DNA from: Sphingomonas sp. JC676
GTDB lineage: Bacteria; Pseudomonadota; Alphaproteobacteria; Sphingomonadales; Sphingomonadaceae
NCBI RefSeq assembly: GCF_014489075.1
Contig: NZ_JACTGR010000002.1
Coordinates: 310,001 to 374,000 of the forward strand
Length of the DNA: 64,000 nt
Direction: 5' to 3'
Numbering within the stretch: position 1 is the stretch's first letter; each line of letters opens with the position of its first letter. Position numbers and translations under genes: made by a program. Of the stretch, positions 36,728 through 44,922 are shown piece after piece. The notes under the pieces are model-generated. The model searched no databases. It was given only the letters and a program-made list of their open reading frames with translations, and was not told where the DNA came from.

Positions 36728-37560
36728 CGCGTCAGGGCGTCGATCGCGGCGAGGTAGCGACGGCCGACCGGGACGGTCTGGCCGCAATCGAGATGGATCA
36801 GCGCACGGCCCGCGGTGTCGCGGCAGATCTGGCGAACGTTGCGCGCGTTGATGATCGTCTGACGGTGGACGCGGACGAAGCCGAGTGCGGCGAGCCGGTC
36901 CGCGAGCGTACCCAATGGCGCGCGGACGAGATGGGCGCGGCCGAGCGCGACGATCTCGCTGTAATTGCCGGCCGAGCGGATCAGCACCACGTCATCGGCG
37001 CGGATGCGGAGCAAGGGCGCCTCGGGTAAATCGAGCCAATCGCCCGAGGGAGCCCGCTGCTCGCGAAAGTGCGGCAGCGGAGCGGGTTGGAGCCGGGGCG
37101 CCTGGCCGAGCAAATGGCGCTCCCAGGCGAGGAGGACGAGCAGCATCGTGCCGCCCAAGATCGCCGAGCGCGGCAGGAAGCCGGCGAAGGGTGAAGCAGC
37201 AGCGATCTGATCGGGGCACATTGGGTGGGCGACCGCTGTGGCGGCGGCAAGCTGCGTCGCCAGCGCATCGGCGACCATCACGGGGACGAAGGCCAATGCG
37301 ACGAGCAGCAGGCGCTGGCGCTGCGGGCCGAGCATCGCGGCACGCAGCTGGTCGCGGAACGCCCAGCCGAGCGTGATCAGCACGCCCCAGACGAACGCGA
37401 ACGGGATCCCCGCCTCGTCGCCGGGGATCGGTCGGGTGGCGGAAGGGTCGTCCCCACCCCGCACGCCATAGCCGAGCAGGAAGGCGAGCAACGCCAGCAC
37501 GCCGGCGCCGGTGCCGGAGATGCGGAGGCCTGAAATCGACTCGAACGGCCGTGATGCCAT
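36724..37560 (-). CDS. Membrane-anchored LytTR-type transcriptional regulator
   Basis: A 278-residue regulator with four membrane helices in the N-terminal half (about 18-35, 54-71, 82-102, 128-147) and a C-terminal LytTR DNA-binding domain (about 175-278). The latter includes IRADDVVLIRSAGNYSEIVA, GTLADRLAALGFVRVHRQTIINARNV and the final VPVGRRYLAAID. It lacks a receiver domain, so it must sense through the membrane part or a partner. It is divergent from the TonB receptor at 37712, and two AlgR-box-like direct repeats lie between them. ATG at 37560 is preferred; GTG at 37578 would add six residues. Confidence 0.88.
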   Translation of the reverse strand: MASRPFESISGLRISGTGAGVLALLAFLLGYGVRGGDDPSATRPIPGDEAGIPFAFVWGVLITLGWAFRDQLRAAMLGPQRQRLLLVALAFVPVMVADALATQLAAATAVAHPMCPDQIAAASPFAGFLPRSAILGGTMLLVLLAWERHLLGQAPRLQPAPLPHFREQRAPSGDWLDLPEAPLLRIRADDVVLIRSAGNYSEIVALGRAHLVRAPLGTLADRLAALGFVRVHRQTIINARNVRQICRDTAGRALIHLDCGQTVPVGRRYLAAIDALTR

Positions 37561-37598
37561 GTGCGGACGATAGCGCACGCGCGGGCGCGCGCGAACGC

Positions 37599-37627
37599 CC
37601 GTTCGTCACGCGGGCGGGACGTTCGTC
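37599..37627. promoter_or_regulatory. Paired LytTR-type operator (direct repeats)
   Basis: CCGTTCGTC at 37599-37607 and ACGTTCGTC at 37619-37627, the same orientation, 20 bases start to start. The first matches the CCGTTCGTC core known for the LytTR regulator AlgR; LytTR proteins typically bind two such direct repeats about two helical turns apart. It lies 39 bases upstream of the LytTR gene and 85 upstream of the receptor gene. Confidence 0.65.
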
Positions 37628-37711
37628 CCAATCCCCTCACCGCCCCATGCGCTGCGGCCGCATTCGAGGTCCCGCGGGGCAATGCAGGGGGATGCAAAGG
37701 GACCGTGGACG

Positions 37712-39643
37712 ATGCGTAGATCAATCTGTTTCATGTCACTGCTCGCCGCCCCGGCCGCACATGCCCAGCAGGCGCCGGCGCCGCAGGGCAGCGGCGACGT
37801 GGTGCGCGCGGCGGACGATGCCTTTGGCCGGCGGATCGGGATCGAGGAGGTCGGTCTCTACAGCGAGGGCGAGGTGCGTGGCTTCGACCTGCAGAGCGCG
37901 GGCAACTACCGTATCGAGGACCATTATTTCGTCCGCGCCACCGGGCTTCCGCTGACCCTGCAGGAAGGGACGGCAATCCGCGTGGGCGCCAACGCGCTGC
38001 GCACCGATTTCGCGGCGCCATCGGGCGTGGTGCAGTTCGACCTGGCCAAGCCCGATCCGGGCGCGCGGGCGACGGTCGAGACGGGCTGGTGGGGCGGCCA
38101 GGGCTGGGTGGTGTTGAGCCGCTTCTCGGCGGGAACGCGGGACGGCAGCCTGGGCGTGGCGGGCGGGCTGCAGTACAATCCTTCGCAGGATTATACCGAC
38201 GGGACCGGCGGGGACTATATCGCCGCCTCAGTGGTGCCGCGCTGGTCACCGATGCCGGGGCTGAAGCTGACCGGCATGCTCAGCCGCACCTGGTTCACGC
38301 GCGGCGGCGACACGGTGTTCGCGACTGCCGACGGGCTGCCGCCGCCCCGGGTGCTGCGCGATATCGAGCGGTCGCAGAAATGGATGCAGCAGCGTACCCT
38401 GGCGACGCAGAGCGGGCTGATCGCCGAGATGGATGCGGGGCACGGCTGGCGCTTCGGGGCGTCGGCCTTCATCTCAGACGTCGACGACCAGCGGACCTAT
38501 TTCAACCTGATCCGCTTCCCCGGCGGCGGCGCGCCCGCGGAGGAAATCTCACAGGCTTTCCGCGGCGAGCGCTTCCGCTCCTTTTCCGCCGAGCTGACTG
38601 CGGCGAAGGGCTTCACCACGGGCACGCTCACCCACCGTGTACTGGTGATGGCGCGGCGGCGGGACAGCCTGTCGCGGACCGATCCGGGCGCGGCGCTGCC
38701 GGTGGTGCTGTTCCCCGATGTCGACAAGCCGGTACAGATCGCGCAGCCCGCCTTCACCGTCGATCCGCGTCGCAAGCGCGACGATGTCGGGCAATGGGCC
38801 GGGGGCGTGGGCTACCGGCTGTCGATCGGCGACAAGGCCGAGCTGCGCGCGGACGTGCAGCGGGCGGAATATACCAAGCAGGTGACCGCGTTGGACGGCA
38901 AGGTGACGCGCGAGACGACACGGCCCTGGCTCTACAGTGGATCGCTGACCGGGGCGGTGACGCCGCAGCTCACCGCGTTCGCCAGCTATGCGCGCGGGCT
39001 GGAGGAGGCCGGCGTGGCGCCGGGCAACGCGGTCAATCGCGGCGCGGTGCTGTCCGCGACGGTCTCGCGCCAGGCCGAGCTCGGGGTGAAATATGCTATC
39101 CCCGGCGGGCCCTCGCTGATCGCCGGGCTTTTCGACATCCGCAAGCCGCTACCCGGGCTCAACGCGGCCGGCGTGTACGAGTTCGTGGGCGAGGTTCGCC
39201 ACCGCGGCGTCGAGCTGTCGCTGGCAGGGCCGGTCACCGAGCGGCTGAGCGCGGTGCTGGGCGCATCCTATCTCGATGCGAAGATCAGCGGCGAGCTGGT
39301 GGATGCGGGCGTGATCGGATCGCACCCGATCGGCCGGCCGGAAGTGATCGCGCTCGCCAACCTCACCTGGCGCGTGCCCGAGATCGACGGCCTCGCGATC
39401 GACGGCGGCGTCAACTTCCGCGGCGAGCGCTATGCGAACCGTGCGAACAGCACGACGCTGCCCGGCTATGCGATATTCCAGGCCGGGCTTCGCCAGCGCT
39501 TCGAGGTCGAGGGCAAGCCGGTGACGGTGCGTGCGCGGGTGACCAATCTGTTCGACACGTTCGTGTGGAACGCGAACAATGCCGGGATCTACCAGACCAA
39601 CGGCCCCCGCGCTTTCACGCTGTCCCTGACTGGGGAAATCTGA
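37712..39643 (+). CDS. TonB-dependent receptor with reduced plug
   Basis: A 643-residue outer-membrane receptor. Signal peptide MRRSICFMSLLAAPAAHAQQ; the ATG at 37712 is preferred over one 30 bases upstream because it starts this signal. The plug-like N-terminus (about 30-125: DAFGRRIGIEEVGLYSEGEVRGF, APSGVVQFDLAKP) is shorter than usual and has no obvious TonB box. The remainder is a beta-barrel with LGVKYAIPGG, SLIAGLFDIRKPLPGLN and a C-terminal block VRARVTNLFDTFVWNANN ending in TLSLTGEI. Iron-complex receptors are the nearest type by feel. The ligand is unknown. Control by the divergent LytTR protein is likely. Confidence 0.85.
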   Translation: MRRSICFMSLLAAPAAHAQQAPAPQGSGDVVRAADDAFGRRIGIEEVGLYSEGEVRGFDLQSAGNYRIEDHYFVRATGLPLTLQEGTAIRVGANALRTDFAAPSGVVQFDLAKPDPGARATVETGWWGGQGWVVLSRFSAGTRDGSLGVAGGLQYNPSQDYTDGTGGDYIAASVVPRWSPMPGLKLTGMLSRTWFTRGGDTVFATADGLPPPRVLRDIERSQKWMQQRTLATQSGLIAEMDAGHGWRFGASAFISDVDDQRTYFNLIRFPGGGAPAEEISQAFRGERFRSFSAELTAAKGFTTGTLTHRVLVMARRRDSLSRTDPGAALPVVLFPDVDKPVQIAQPAFTVDPRRKRDDVGQWAGGVGYRLSIGDKAELRADVQRAEYTKQVTALDGKVTRETTRPWLYSGSLTGAVTPQLTAFASYARGLEEAGVAPGNAVNRGAVLSATVSRQAELGVKYAIPGGPSLIAGLFDIRKPLPGLNAAGVYEFVGEVRHRGVELSLAGPVTERLSAVLGASYLDAKISGELVDAGVIGSHPIGRPEVIALANLTWRVPEIDGLAIDGGVNFRGERYANRANSTTLPGYAIFQAGLRQRFEVEGKPVTVRARVTNLFDTFVWNANNAGIYQTNGPRAFTLSLTGEI

Positions 39644-39666
39644 GCGCGGTCCCGTCCGATCAGGAC

Positions 39667-39694
39667 CCGGCGCGCTCCGCGCGGAGCGCGCCGG
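39667..39694. terminator. Strong palindrome between receptor and peptidase-like gene
   Basis: Perfect 12-base inverted repeat CCGGCGCGCTCC/GGAGCGCGCCGG around a GCGC loop, 23 bases after the receptor stop. A TTTT run comes 11 bases later, so it may be a terminator or an mRNA-stabilising hairpin. Confidence 0.5.
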
Positions 39695-39770
39695 CGAGCG
39701 GCGCCTTTTCTTGCGGCCAATCCCGCCGCATACTCGCGCCAGGCCCCAGAGGCCGGAGAGGATGCGCCCA

Positions 39771-41564
39771 ATGCGTCGCTTGTTGCTTCCCCTGCTCGCG
39801 CTGCTGCCGCTCGAAGCCCAGGCGCAGACCGCTCCGGCGGAACAGGATAGCGGGATCGTCGTGCGTGGGTCGCGCGAGGCGCCGAGCGACTGGCGCGAGG
39901 CCGAGACCGACCATGTCATCGTGCTGAGCAACGGCAGCGAGCGCGAGCTGGTGCGCATCGCGCGCAACCTCGAGCGGCTCCATTTCCTGCTGTCCGTCCT
40001 GCTCAATCGCATCGACAAGCCCGACGAGACCGTGAAGCTGCGCGTCACGCTGGTGGGCGACAGCGCCGAATTCGACGCGATGGACCTGCGCAACCTGCGA
40101 TCCAAGCCCGGCCCTTTCGCCGACGCCTTCCCCGTGACCCGCTATTACGACCCGCGCGAGGACGGCGCGATCCTGGCGAGCACGCGGATCGACCAGAAGG
40201 CGGTGCTTGAACCCGGGGTGAGCCTTGCGAGCATCGGTTCGGTGCTCGCCGCGACCGTGCCGCCCACCCCCACGGAACAGGGCGGCGGGGGCGTGCCCAG
40301 CGCCGCGGCGCTCGGCCAGACGACGAGCTTCGGCGCGAGCGATCCGCTGGCAGTGTCGGTCAATTCGGTCGACGTGCCGCTGCCCGCCGAGGGGCGCATC
40401 TATGCCGGCTATGCCCAGCATTTCCTGCTCACCTATTTCCCCGCCGCCTATCCGCGCTGGTATGTCGACGGGTTCGGCGAGCTGTTCTCGACCCTGGTCG
40501 CGCGCGAGGACGGCGTGCTCGAATATGGCCGCCCGCCTGAGGGCATCCGCCGTGTACTCGATCATTACCACAGCGTCCGCGTCGCGGACGTGCTGACCGG
40601 CAAGGCGCTGACCGACAAGGGCTTCGCCGACCGCTGGACGCCGTTCCATGCCTGGGCGCTGACCCACATGCTGTTCGTCGACGAGGAGCGCCAGGGCCAG
40701 CTGCGCGCCTATCTGCGCGCGATCGCCAACGGCGCGCCGCCAGAGCAGGCGGTGCAGGCGTTCGGCGACTTGGACGAACTCCAGCGCGGTTTCGTCCGCT
40801 ATGGCGAGCGCAAGGTCTGGTATGATCGCCTGACCTATCCGCCGGACCGCGTCGCCGAGCCGATCGTCCACCAGCTGACCAAGGGCCAGGCCGCGTTCCT
40901 CAAAGGCCGGCTGGAGCTGGGCTCGCGCGTGGAGCTGCCCGAGCCCGCGCCGCCGGGGACCGACCCCAAGCGCGCCGCCGATATCGAGCGCGCGCGCCGG
41001 CGCGCGATCGCGGCGCGCGACACATGGCTCGCCGATCTGCGCAAGGACGCGGCGCGCTATCCGACCAATGTCGAGGCGCAGCTGCTGCTCGCCGAGGCGG
41101 AGTGCCGCAGCGACGACAGCGCCCAGTGCCTGACGGCGGCAGACCGTGCATTGGTCCTGGCGCCCGGACATGTCGACGCGCTGACCTGGAGGGGCGTGGC
41201 GCTCACCCAGCAGGCGATCGCGGGCCCGGCGGCCGAGCGCAAGGCGCGGCTGAAGGCCGCACGCGCGATCATCGCCCGCGCCAACCGCGCCGATACCGAG
41301 AACCCCCTGCCCCTGCTCGCTTATTACCGCAGCTTCGCCGATGCCGGCGAAACCCCGCCCGACGTGGCGGTGGAAGGACTGGAAAAGGTAGTGGAGACCG
41401 TCCCGGCAGCGCCCGGCCCGAGACTCCTGCTCGCCGAGGCGCTCGCCCAGCGGGGCAATGCCGATGCCGCGCGCAAGGCGCTGCGCCCGGTAGTCGCGGG
41501 CGCTTATGATTCACCCGAGCGGACAAAGGCCGCCGCGATCGTCGCAATGCTGCCGGCCAACTAG
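39771..41564 (+). CDS. Exported peptidase-MA-like/TPR protein without metal site
   Basis: A 597-residue exported protein (signal MRRLLLPLLALLPLEAQAQT). Residues about 35-340 resemble peptidase-MA/DUF1570-type gluzincin folds: DHVIVLSNGSERELVRIARNLERLHFLL, then YAQHFLLTYFPAAYPRWYVDGFGELFS, where the metallopeptidases have HExxH. Here no HExxH is present, so it is probably not a metalloprotease. The C-terminal 200 residues hold TPR-like helices (NVEAQLLLAEAECRSDD, CLTAADRALVLAPGHVDALTW). GGAGAGG is 9 bases before the ATG at 39771. It follows the TonB receptor and may be its periplasmic partner. Confidence 0.7.
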   Translation: MRRLLLPLLALLPLEAQAQTAPAEQDSGIVVRGSREAPSDWREAETDHVIVLSNGSERELVRIARNLERLHFLLSVLLNRIDKPDETVKLRVTLVGDSAEFDAMDLRNLRSKPGPFADAFPVTRYYDPREDGAILASTRIDQKAVLEPGVSLASIGSVLAATVPPTPTEQGGGGVPSAAALGQTTSFGASDPLAVSVNSVDVPLPAEGRIYAGYAQHFLLTYFPAAYPRWYVDGFGELFSTLVAREDGVLEYGRPPEGIRRVLDHYHSVRVADVLTGKALTDKGFADRWTPFHAWALTHMLFVDEERQGQLRAYLRAIANGAPPEQAVQAFGDLDELQRGFVRYGERKVWYDRLTYPPDRVAEPIVHQLTKGQAAFLKGRLELGSRVELPEPAPPGTDPKRAADIERARRRAIAARDTWLADLRKDAARYPTNVEAQLLLAEAECRSDDSAQCLTAADRALVLAPGHVDALTWRGVALTQQAIAGPAAERKARLKAARAIIARANRADTENPLPLLAYYRSFADAGETPPDVAVEGLEKVVETVPAAPGPRLLLAEALAQRGNADAARKALRPVVAGAYDSPERTKAAAIVAMLPAN

Positions 41565-41669
41565 CTGCAGCAACATATAGCCGGGATGTAACGACGTAAC
41601 GCACTTGGAACGCTCGCCTTTCTAAGCTCCGCAGTTTTCTCCCGATTTTCCTTGGAGGCCGGACGATCT

Positions 41670-41780
41670 CCGTCACCCCGGACCTGTTCCTGGGTCCACC
41701 GTTCGTCGAGGCGAGACGGTGGAGCCTCTTGAGCAGCACGGGTGGCACCGTGGGCCCCGGAACAAGTCCGGGGTGACGGT
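41670..41780. repeat. REP-like imperfect inverted repeat
   Basis: Left arm CCGTCACCCCGGACCTGTTC (41670-41689, continuing CTGGGTCCACCG). The right arm ends at 41780 and is its complement with a few changes (GGGCCCCGGAACAAGTCCGGGGTGACGG). Short internal complementary arms (CCACCGTTC/GACGGTGG) lie between. The GTCACCCCGGAC-type core is typical of dispersed intergenic repeats in alphaproteobacteria. Confidence 0.7.
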
Positions 41781-41811
41781 TGAGTAGCAGGTGGCCTGCT
41801 ACCTTCGCGGA

Positions 41812-41838
41812 TTGACTTTCGCGCATATGCCGCTATTT
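41812..41838 (+). promoter_or_regulatory. Putative rplJ-rplL promoter
   Basis: TTGACT (41812-41817), 15 bases, CTATTT (41833-41838). It has the same architecture as the secE, rplK and rpoB promoters. Confidence 0.55.
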
Positions 41839-42028
41839 GCGCGCCTTCGCTCGCCTGGTTCGCCGGGCTTGCGTTCCGTCCGAGACAGCGAGTGACCGGG
41901 ATCTGCCGGTCTTAATTTCTCGCCAAGACGGGGACAGATTTTTCCGACGTCCTGCCCTTTGTGCAGGCGTTTGGGTCACGCCGGTAATCCCGGTCGCGAC
42001 GATCATGCCCCTCGGACATTTCGTAACC

Positions 42029-42050
42029 GAAGTCCCCTTGCGGGGACTTC
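42029..42050 (+). promoter_or_regulatory. Hairpin in rplJ leader (candidate L10-leader element)
   Basis: Perfect 9-base stem GAAGTCCCC/GGGGACTTC with a TTGC loop, ending 18 bases before the rplJ ATG. Ribosomal L10-L12 commonly autoregulates rplJL through a structured leader; this is a candidate element, not a verified match. Confidence 0.4.
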
Positions 42051-42068
42051 ATGAATGAGGAGACCGGC

Positions 42069-42584
42069 ATGGATCGTTCCCAGAAGGCTGATGCCGTTGC
42101 CGAGCTGAATCGCACCTTCAACGAGGTCGGCGTGGTGGTTGTCACCCGCAATCTCGGGATGACCGTCAAGCAGTCGACGGACCTCCGCAACAAGATGCGC
42201 GACGCCGGTGCGAGCTATAAGGTCTCGAAGAACAAGCTTGCCAAGATTGCCGCCGAAGGCACCGATTATTCGGTGCTCACGGACCTGCTTACCGGTCCGA
42301 CGGCGCTCGCCACTTCCGCCGATCCCGTGGCTGCGGCCAAGATCATCGCGGAATTCGCCAAGACGAACGACAAGCTCGAGATCGTCGGCGGAGCAATGGG
42401 CACACAGCTGCTCGATGCGAACGGCGTGAAGGCGCTTGCGACACTGCCGTCGCTGGATGAACTGCGTGCGAAGATCGTGGGGCTCATCGTGGCTCCGGCG
42501 ACCAAGCTCGCAACCATCACCCAGGCACCGGCCGCGCAGATCGCGCGTGTTCTTTCGGCATATGCGGAGAAGGAAGCCGCTTAA
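42069..42584 (+). CDS. rplJ: 50S ribosomal protein L10
   Basis: A 171-residue L10: MDRSQKADAVAELNRTF, VVVVTRNLGMTVKQSTDLRNKMR, YKVSKNKLAKIAAEGT and the C-terminal L12-binding helix (QIARVLSAYAEKE). It anchors L7/L12 dimers to the stalk base. ATG at 42069 gives the family N-terminus; a frame 18 bases longer is not needed. rplL follows after 51 bases. Confidence 0.97.
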   Translation: MDRSQKADAVAELNRTFNEVGVVVVTRNLGMTVKQSTDLRNKMRDAGASYKVSKNKLAKIAAEGTDYSVLTDLLTGPTALATSADPVAAAKIIAEFAKTNDKLEIVGGAMGTQLLDANGVKALATLPSLDELRAKIVGLIVAPATKLATITQAPAAQIARVLSAYAEKEAA

Positions 42585-42635
42585 GGCTTTCTGCGACCTA
42601 TTTTACCAAACCTATTGATTTGATTGGAGTATATC

Positions 42636-43013
42636 ATGGCTGACCTGAACAAGCTGGTTGACGCTCTGTCCGAGCTGACCGTCCTCGAAGCCGCCGAGCT
42701 GTCGAAGCTTCTCGAAGAGAAGTGGGGCGTCTCGGCCGCCGCTGCTGTTGCGGCCGCTCCGGCTGCCGGCGGTGGCGCCGCTGCCCCGGCTGCTGAAGAG
42801 CAGACCGAGTTCGACGTGATCCTCACCGGCGACGGTGGCAAGAAGATCAACGTCATCAAGGAAGTCCGCGCCATCACCGGCCTGGGCCTGACCGAAGCCA
42901 AGACGCTGGTCGAGTCGGCTCCGAAGGCCGTCAAGGAAGGCGTGAACAAGGACGAAGCCGCCAAGATCAAGAAGCAGCTCGAGGAAGCCGGCGCGACCGT
43001 CGAGGTCAAGTAA
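42636..43013 (+). CDS. rplL: 50S ribosomal protein L7/L12
   Basis: A 125-residue L7/L12: N-terminal dimer domain [23 protein letters not shown], an alanine/glycine hinge (about 37-55) and the C-terminal domain [40 protein letters not shown]. It recruits translation GTPases. Codon use is strongly biased, as expected for a highly expressed gene. Confidence 0.98.
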   Translation: MADLNKLVDALSELTVLEAAELSKLLEEKWGVSAAAAVAAAPAAGGGAAAPAAEEQTEFDVILTGDGGKKINVIKEVRAITGLGLTEAKTLVESAPKAVKEGVNKDEAAKIKKQLEEAGATVEVK

Positions 43014-43043
43014 GCTTCTTCTGCTTCGCGGCAGAGAACAAAG

Positions 43044-43073
43044 GGGGCGGTCCGGCAACGGGCCGCCTCTTTT
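43044..43073 (+). terminator. Rho-independent terminator after rplL
   Basis: 11-base stem (two G-T pairs) GGGGCGGTCCG/CGGGCCGCCTC with a GCAA loop and four T residues. It separates rplJL from rpoBC, 15 kb away. Confidence 0.88.
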
Positions 43074-43161
43074 CGTTTTGGAGAGGCCGCGGGCGAATTA
43101 CTGCAAATGCGCCCCTGTCGATTCAGGGTTCGGCTCCCCATATAGAACTAAAGGATCCGAT

Positions 43162-43392
43162 ATGGACAGAATCATAGCGCACGACACTGTGGAGCAGTGG
43201 ATGACCCATCTTCGGCTCCAGCGTACCCGCGCACGCGACGTGATCTGGCTGATCGAGCATGGCGCGACGCTGCACGACGGACGCGACGGCACGCCGACGC
43301 ACGATGCTACCGAGCGCTGGCTGCGCGAGCAGCAACAGGTGATAGCGGACGTAGACCGGCTCGTCGGACTCTACGACAGCGCCAATGTGTAG
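43162..43392 (+). CDS. Small hypothetical protein
   Basis: A 76-residue acidic, helical protein starting MDRIIAHDTVEQWMTHLRL and ending VDRLVGLYDSANV. AAAGGA lies 5 bases upstream of the ATG at 43162; a longer frame exists but lacks such a site. No family is recognised. Composition (many Asp/Glu, Arg, Trp) supports a real gene. Confidence 0.55.
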   Translation: MDRIIAHDTVEQWMTHLRLQRTRARDVIWLIEHGATLHDGRDGTPTHDATERWLREQQQVIADVDRLVGLYDSANV

Positions 43393-43416
43393 GATTCGCC
43401 GCCGCCCAGTCGCCGG

Positions 43417-43584
43417 CTATTTTTCCAGCGCCCGCTTTTCGCGCCTCGCCTGATCTCTTCTTCGATCACGCATGGTCTTTTGTGCGTGAGAGTTGTGGCG
43501 GATGAAATACGCCAGCGCCACCGCGGCAACCGCCAGCAGCGCAATCAATGCATAAGCTATAATAAGACGGGTTTCGATGTGCAT
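43417..43584 (-). CDS. Small single-pass membrane protein (55 aa)
   Basis: A minus-strand frame starting MHIETRLIIAYALIALLAVA with one clear membrane helix (about 7-28). A strongly basic tail follows (HNSHAQKTMRDRRRDQARRE). The helix-plus-basic-tail layout is that of real small membrane proteins and would be unlikely by chance. The Shine-Dalgarno is poor (CGGGAA next to the ATG). Function unknown. Confidence 0.5.
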   Translation of the reverse strand: MHIETRLIIAYALIALLAVAAVALAYFIRHNSHAQKTMRDRRRDQARREKRALEK

Positions 43585-43671
43585 TTCCCGAGTGCTGCAG
43601 GCTGCAGCGAGGCCTGATACGCTACATAACCCGCCAAACCTAATTTATATCCGCCGGGCGCGCGCTGGAGA

Positions 43672-44829
43672 TCATGCGGCGACCGCCTCGCGGGGAACGT
43701 AACGGGTTGCGCCGAGCGGCCCCGTCGGTGACCCGCGATCGAGCCAGATCGGGCCGATCCTGTCGCCCTGCCCCGCCGCGCCGAGCATGAAATCCGCGCC
43801 ATAGCGCCGGATGCTCAGTCCCGAGCGCCAACGCAGATCGACCAGCGCCATCGCCACGAACATCGGCCGGCCGCGAACCTCGACGACATGGATCCGGTCG
43901 CGTGCGAGCAACAGGCGGACCGGCATCCGGACGCCGCTGCCGGGTGCAAGATCAAAGGGCTCGCCCGCGACCTCGCCGGGCGGACCGCGGTGGAAGCCGG
44001 CAAGGATATTGTCCTGATCGGGACTCGCGCTCATCATCGCAAGCGAGAGGCGGATGGCTTCGGCGGGATCCGACTGGAGACTGCCGATCAGGAGCTCGAA
44101 ATCGAGCGTCACGTCGCGTTCGCCAAGCTCGATCCGGACCGGGCGGATTCCGATCTCGAAGGGGTGGGACTGGAGCCGCGATGGCGGTGCAGGAGCCGGG
44201 CGCGGCGGCGGCGGTGGCGTCAATGGCGGCGGCGATGCGTGCGGCGGCGGTACCGGAAGGGTCTCCGCGAACACCACCTCCTCCTCCTCGATGGGTTCGG
44301 CTCGGCGGCGCAGGAGCAGCCAGGCCGCACCGCCCAACATCGCCGTCGCCGCGGCGCCGATGAGCATCCATAGCCAGCCCGGCATAGCCGGCTGCGCCGC
44401 TGGCGGTAAGGGCGCCGGTGCGGCGGCGGGCGTGGGCGTCGCGATCGGCGGGGCAGATGCTGGCGTAGGTGCGGCAGTGGGCGTCGGTACGGGCGCAGGA
44501 ATCTCGATCGCACGCTCGGGCACGGTGGGGCGCCGCTCGACGCGGGGCCTTTCGATGCGCCGCGAAGGGGCGACCGCCGACGGTGTCGGTATCGCTATCG
44601 GCGAGGGGCTGACGGTCGTCGCGGGCGGCGATACCGGCACGGGGGTGCCGCCGGGCAGGCTGTAACGTTCGGGCACGACCCCGGGCAGCGTGAAGACGCC
44701 GGGCGTGCGCGATGGAGACGGCGTGGGGGCAGGCGCAGGCGCATCCTGCTGGGCGAACGCCATCGGCGCGGCCAGCGTTACCGCCGTCGCGCAGATCATT
44801 CCCCGGATCCAATACCTCCCTGGCTGCAC
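43672..44829 (-). CDS. Pro/Ala-rich single-pass membrane protein, paralogue A
   Basis: A 385-residue protein: signal-like N-terminus (MQPGRYWIRGMICATAVTLA), a proline/alanine/threonine-rich region (about 30-145), a membrane helix (PGWLWMLIGAAATAMLGGAA, about 149-172) followed by RRR, a second proline-rich stretch and a C-terminal beta domain (about 225-385) beginning PFEIGIRPVRIELGERDVTLDFEL. This layout and domain match the protein encoded at 56445-57872. The start is GTG at 44829; ATG at 44799 is possible but loses the basic N-terminus. The function is unknown; it may present a domain across the envelope. Confidence 0.72.
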   Translation of the reverse strand: MQPGRYWIRGMICATAVTLAAPMAFAQQDAPAPAPTPSPSRTPGVFTLPGVVPERYSLPGGTPVPVSPPATTVSPSPIAIPTPSAVAPSRRIERPRVERRPTVPERAIEIPAPVPTPTAAPTPASAPPIATPTPAAAPAPLPPAAQPAMPGWLWMLIGAAATAMLGGAAWLLLRRRAEPIEEEEVVFAETLPVPPPHASPPPLTPPPPPRPAPAPPSRLQSHPFEIGIRPVRIELGERDVTLDFELLIGSLQSDPAEAIRLSLAMMSASPDQDNILAGFHRGPPGEVAGEPFDLAPGSGVRMPVRLLLARDRIHVVEVRGRPMFVAMALVDLRWRSGLSIRRYGADFMLGAAGQGDRIGPIWLDRGSPTGPLGATRYVPREAVAA

Positions 44830-44922
44830 CCCGACAGGCTAAATCCCGAACGTGAACACAGGCTGCACATGCCGCCGTTGCCCGATGAACCGCCCTGTCC
44901 TAGAGCCGGACCGGGGGAGACG

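Larger units (their letters stand above)
41565..42068. other. 504-base rplJ upstream region with repeat, promoter and leader
   Basis: No gene is credible here. It contains a REP-like inverted repeat (41670-41780), a promoter (41812-41838) and a 230-base transcribed leader before rplJ. The leader contains a perfect hairpin (42029-42050), where L10-binding control would be expected. Confidence 0.7.
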
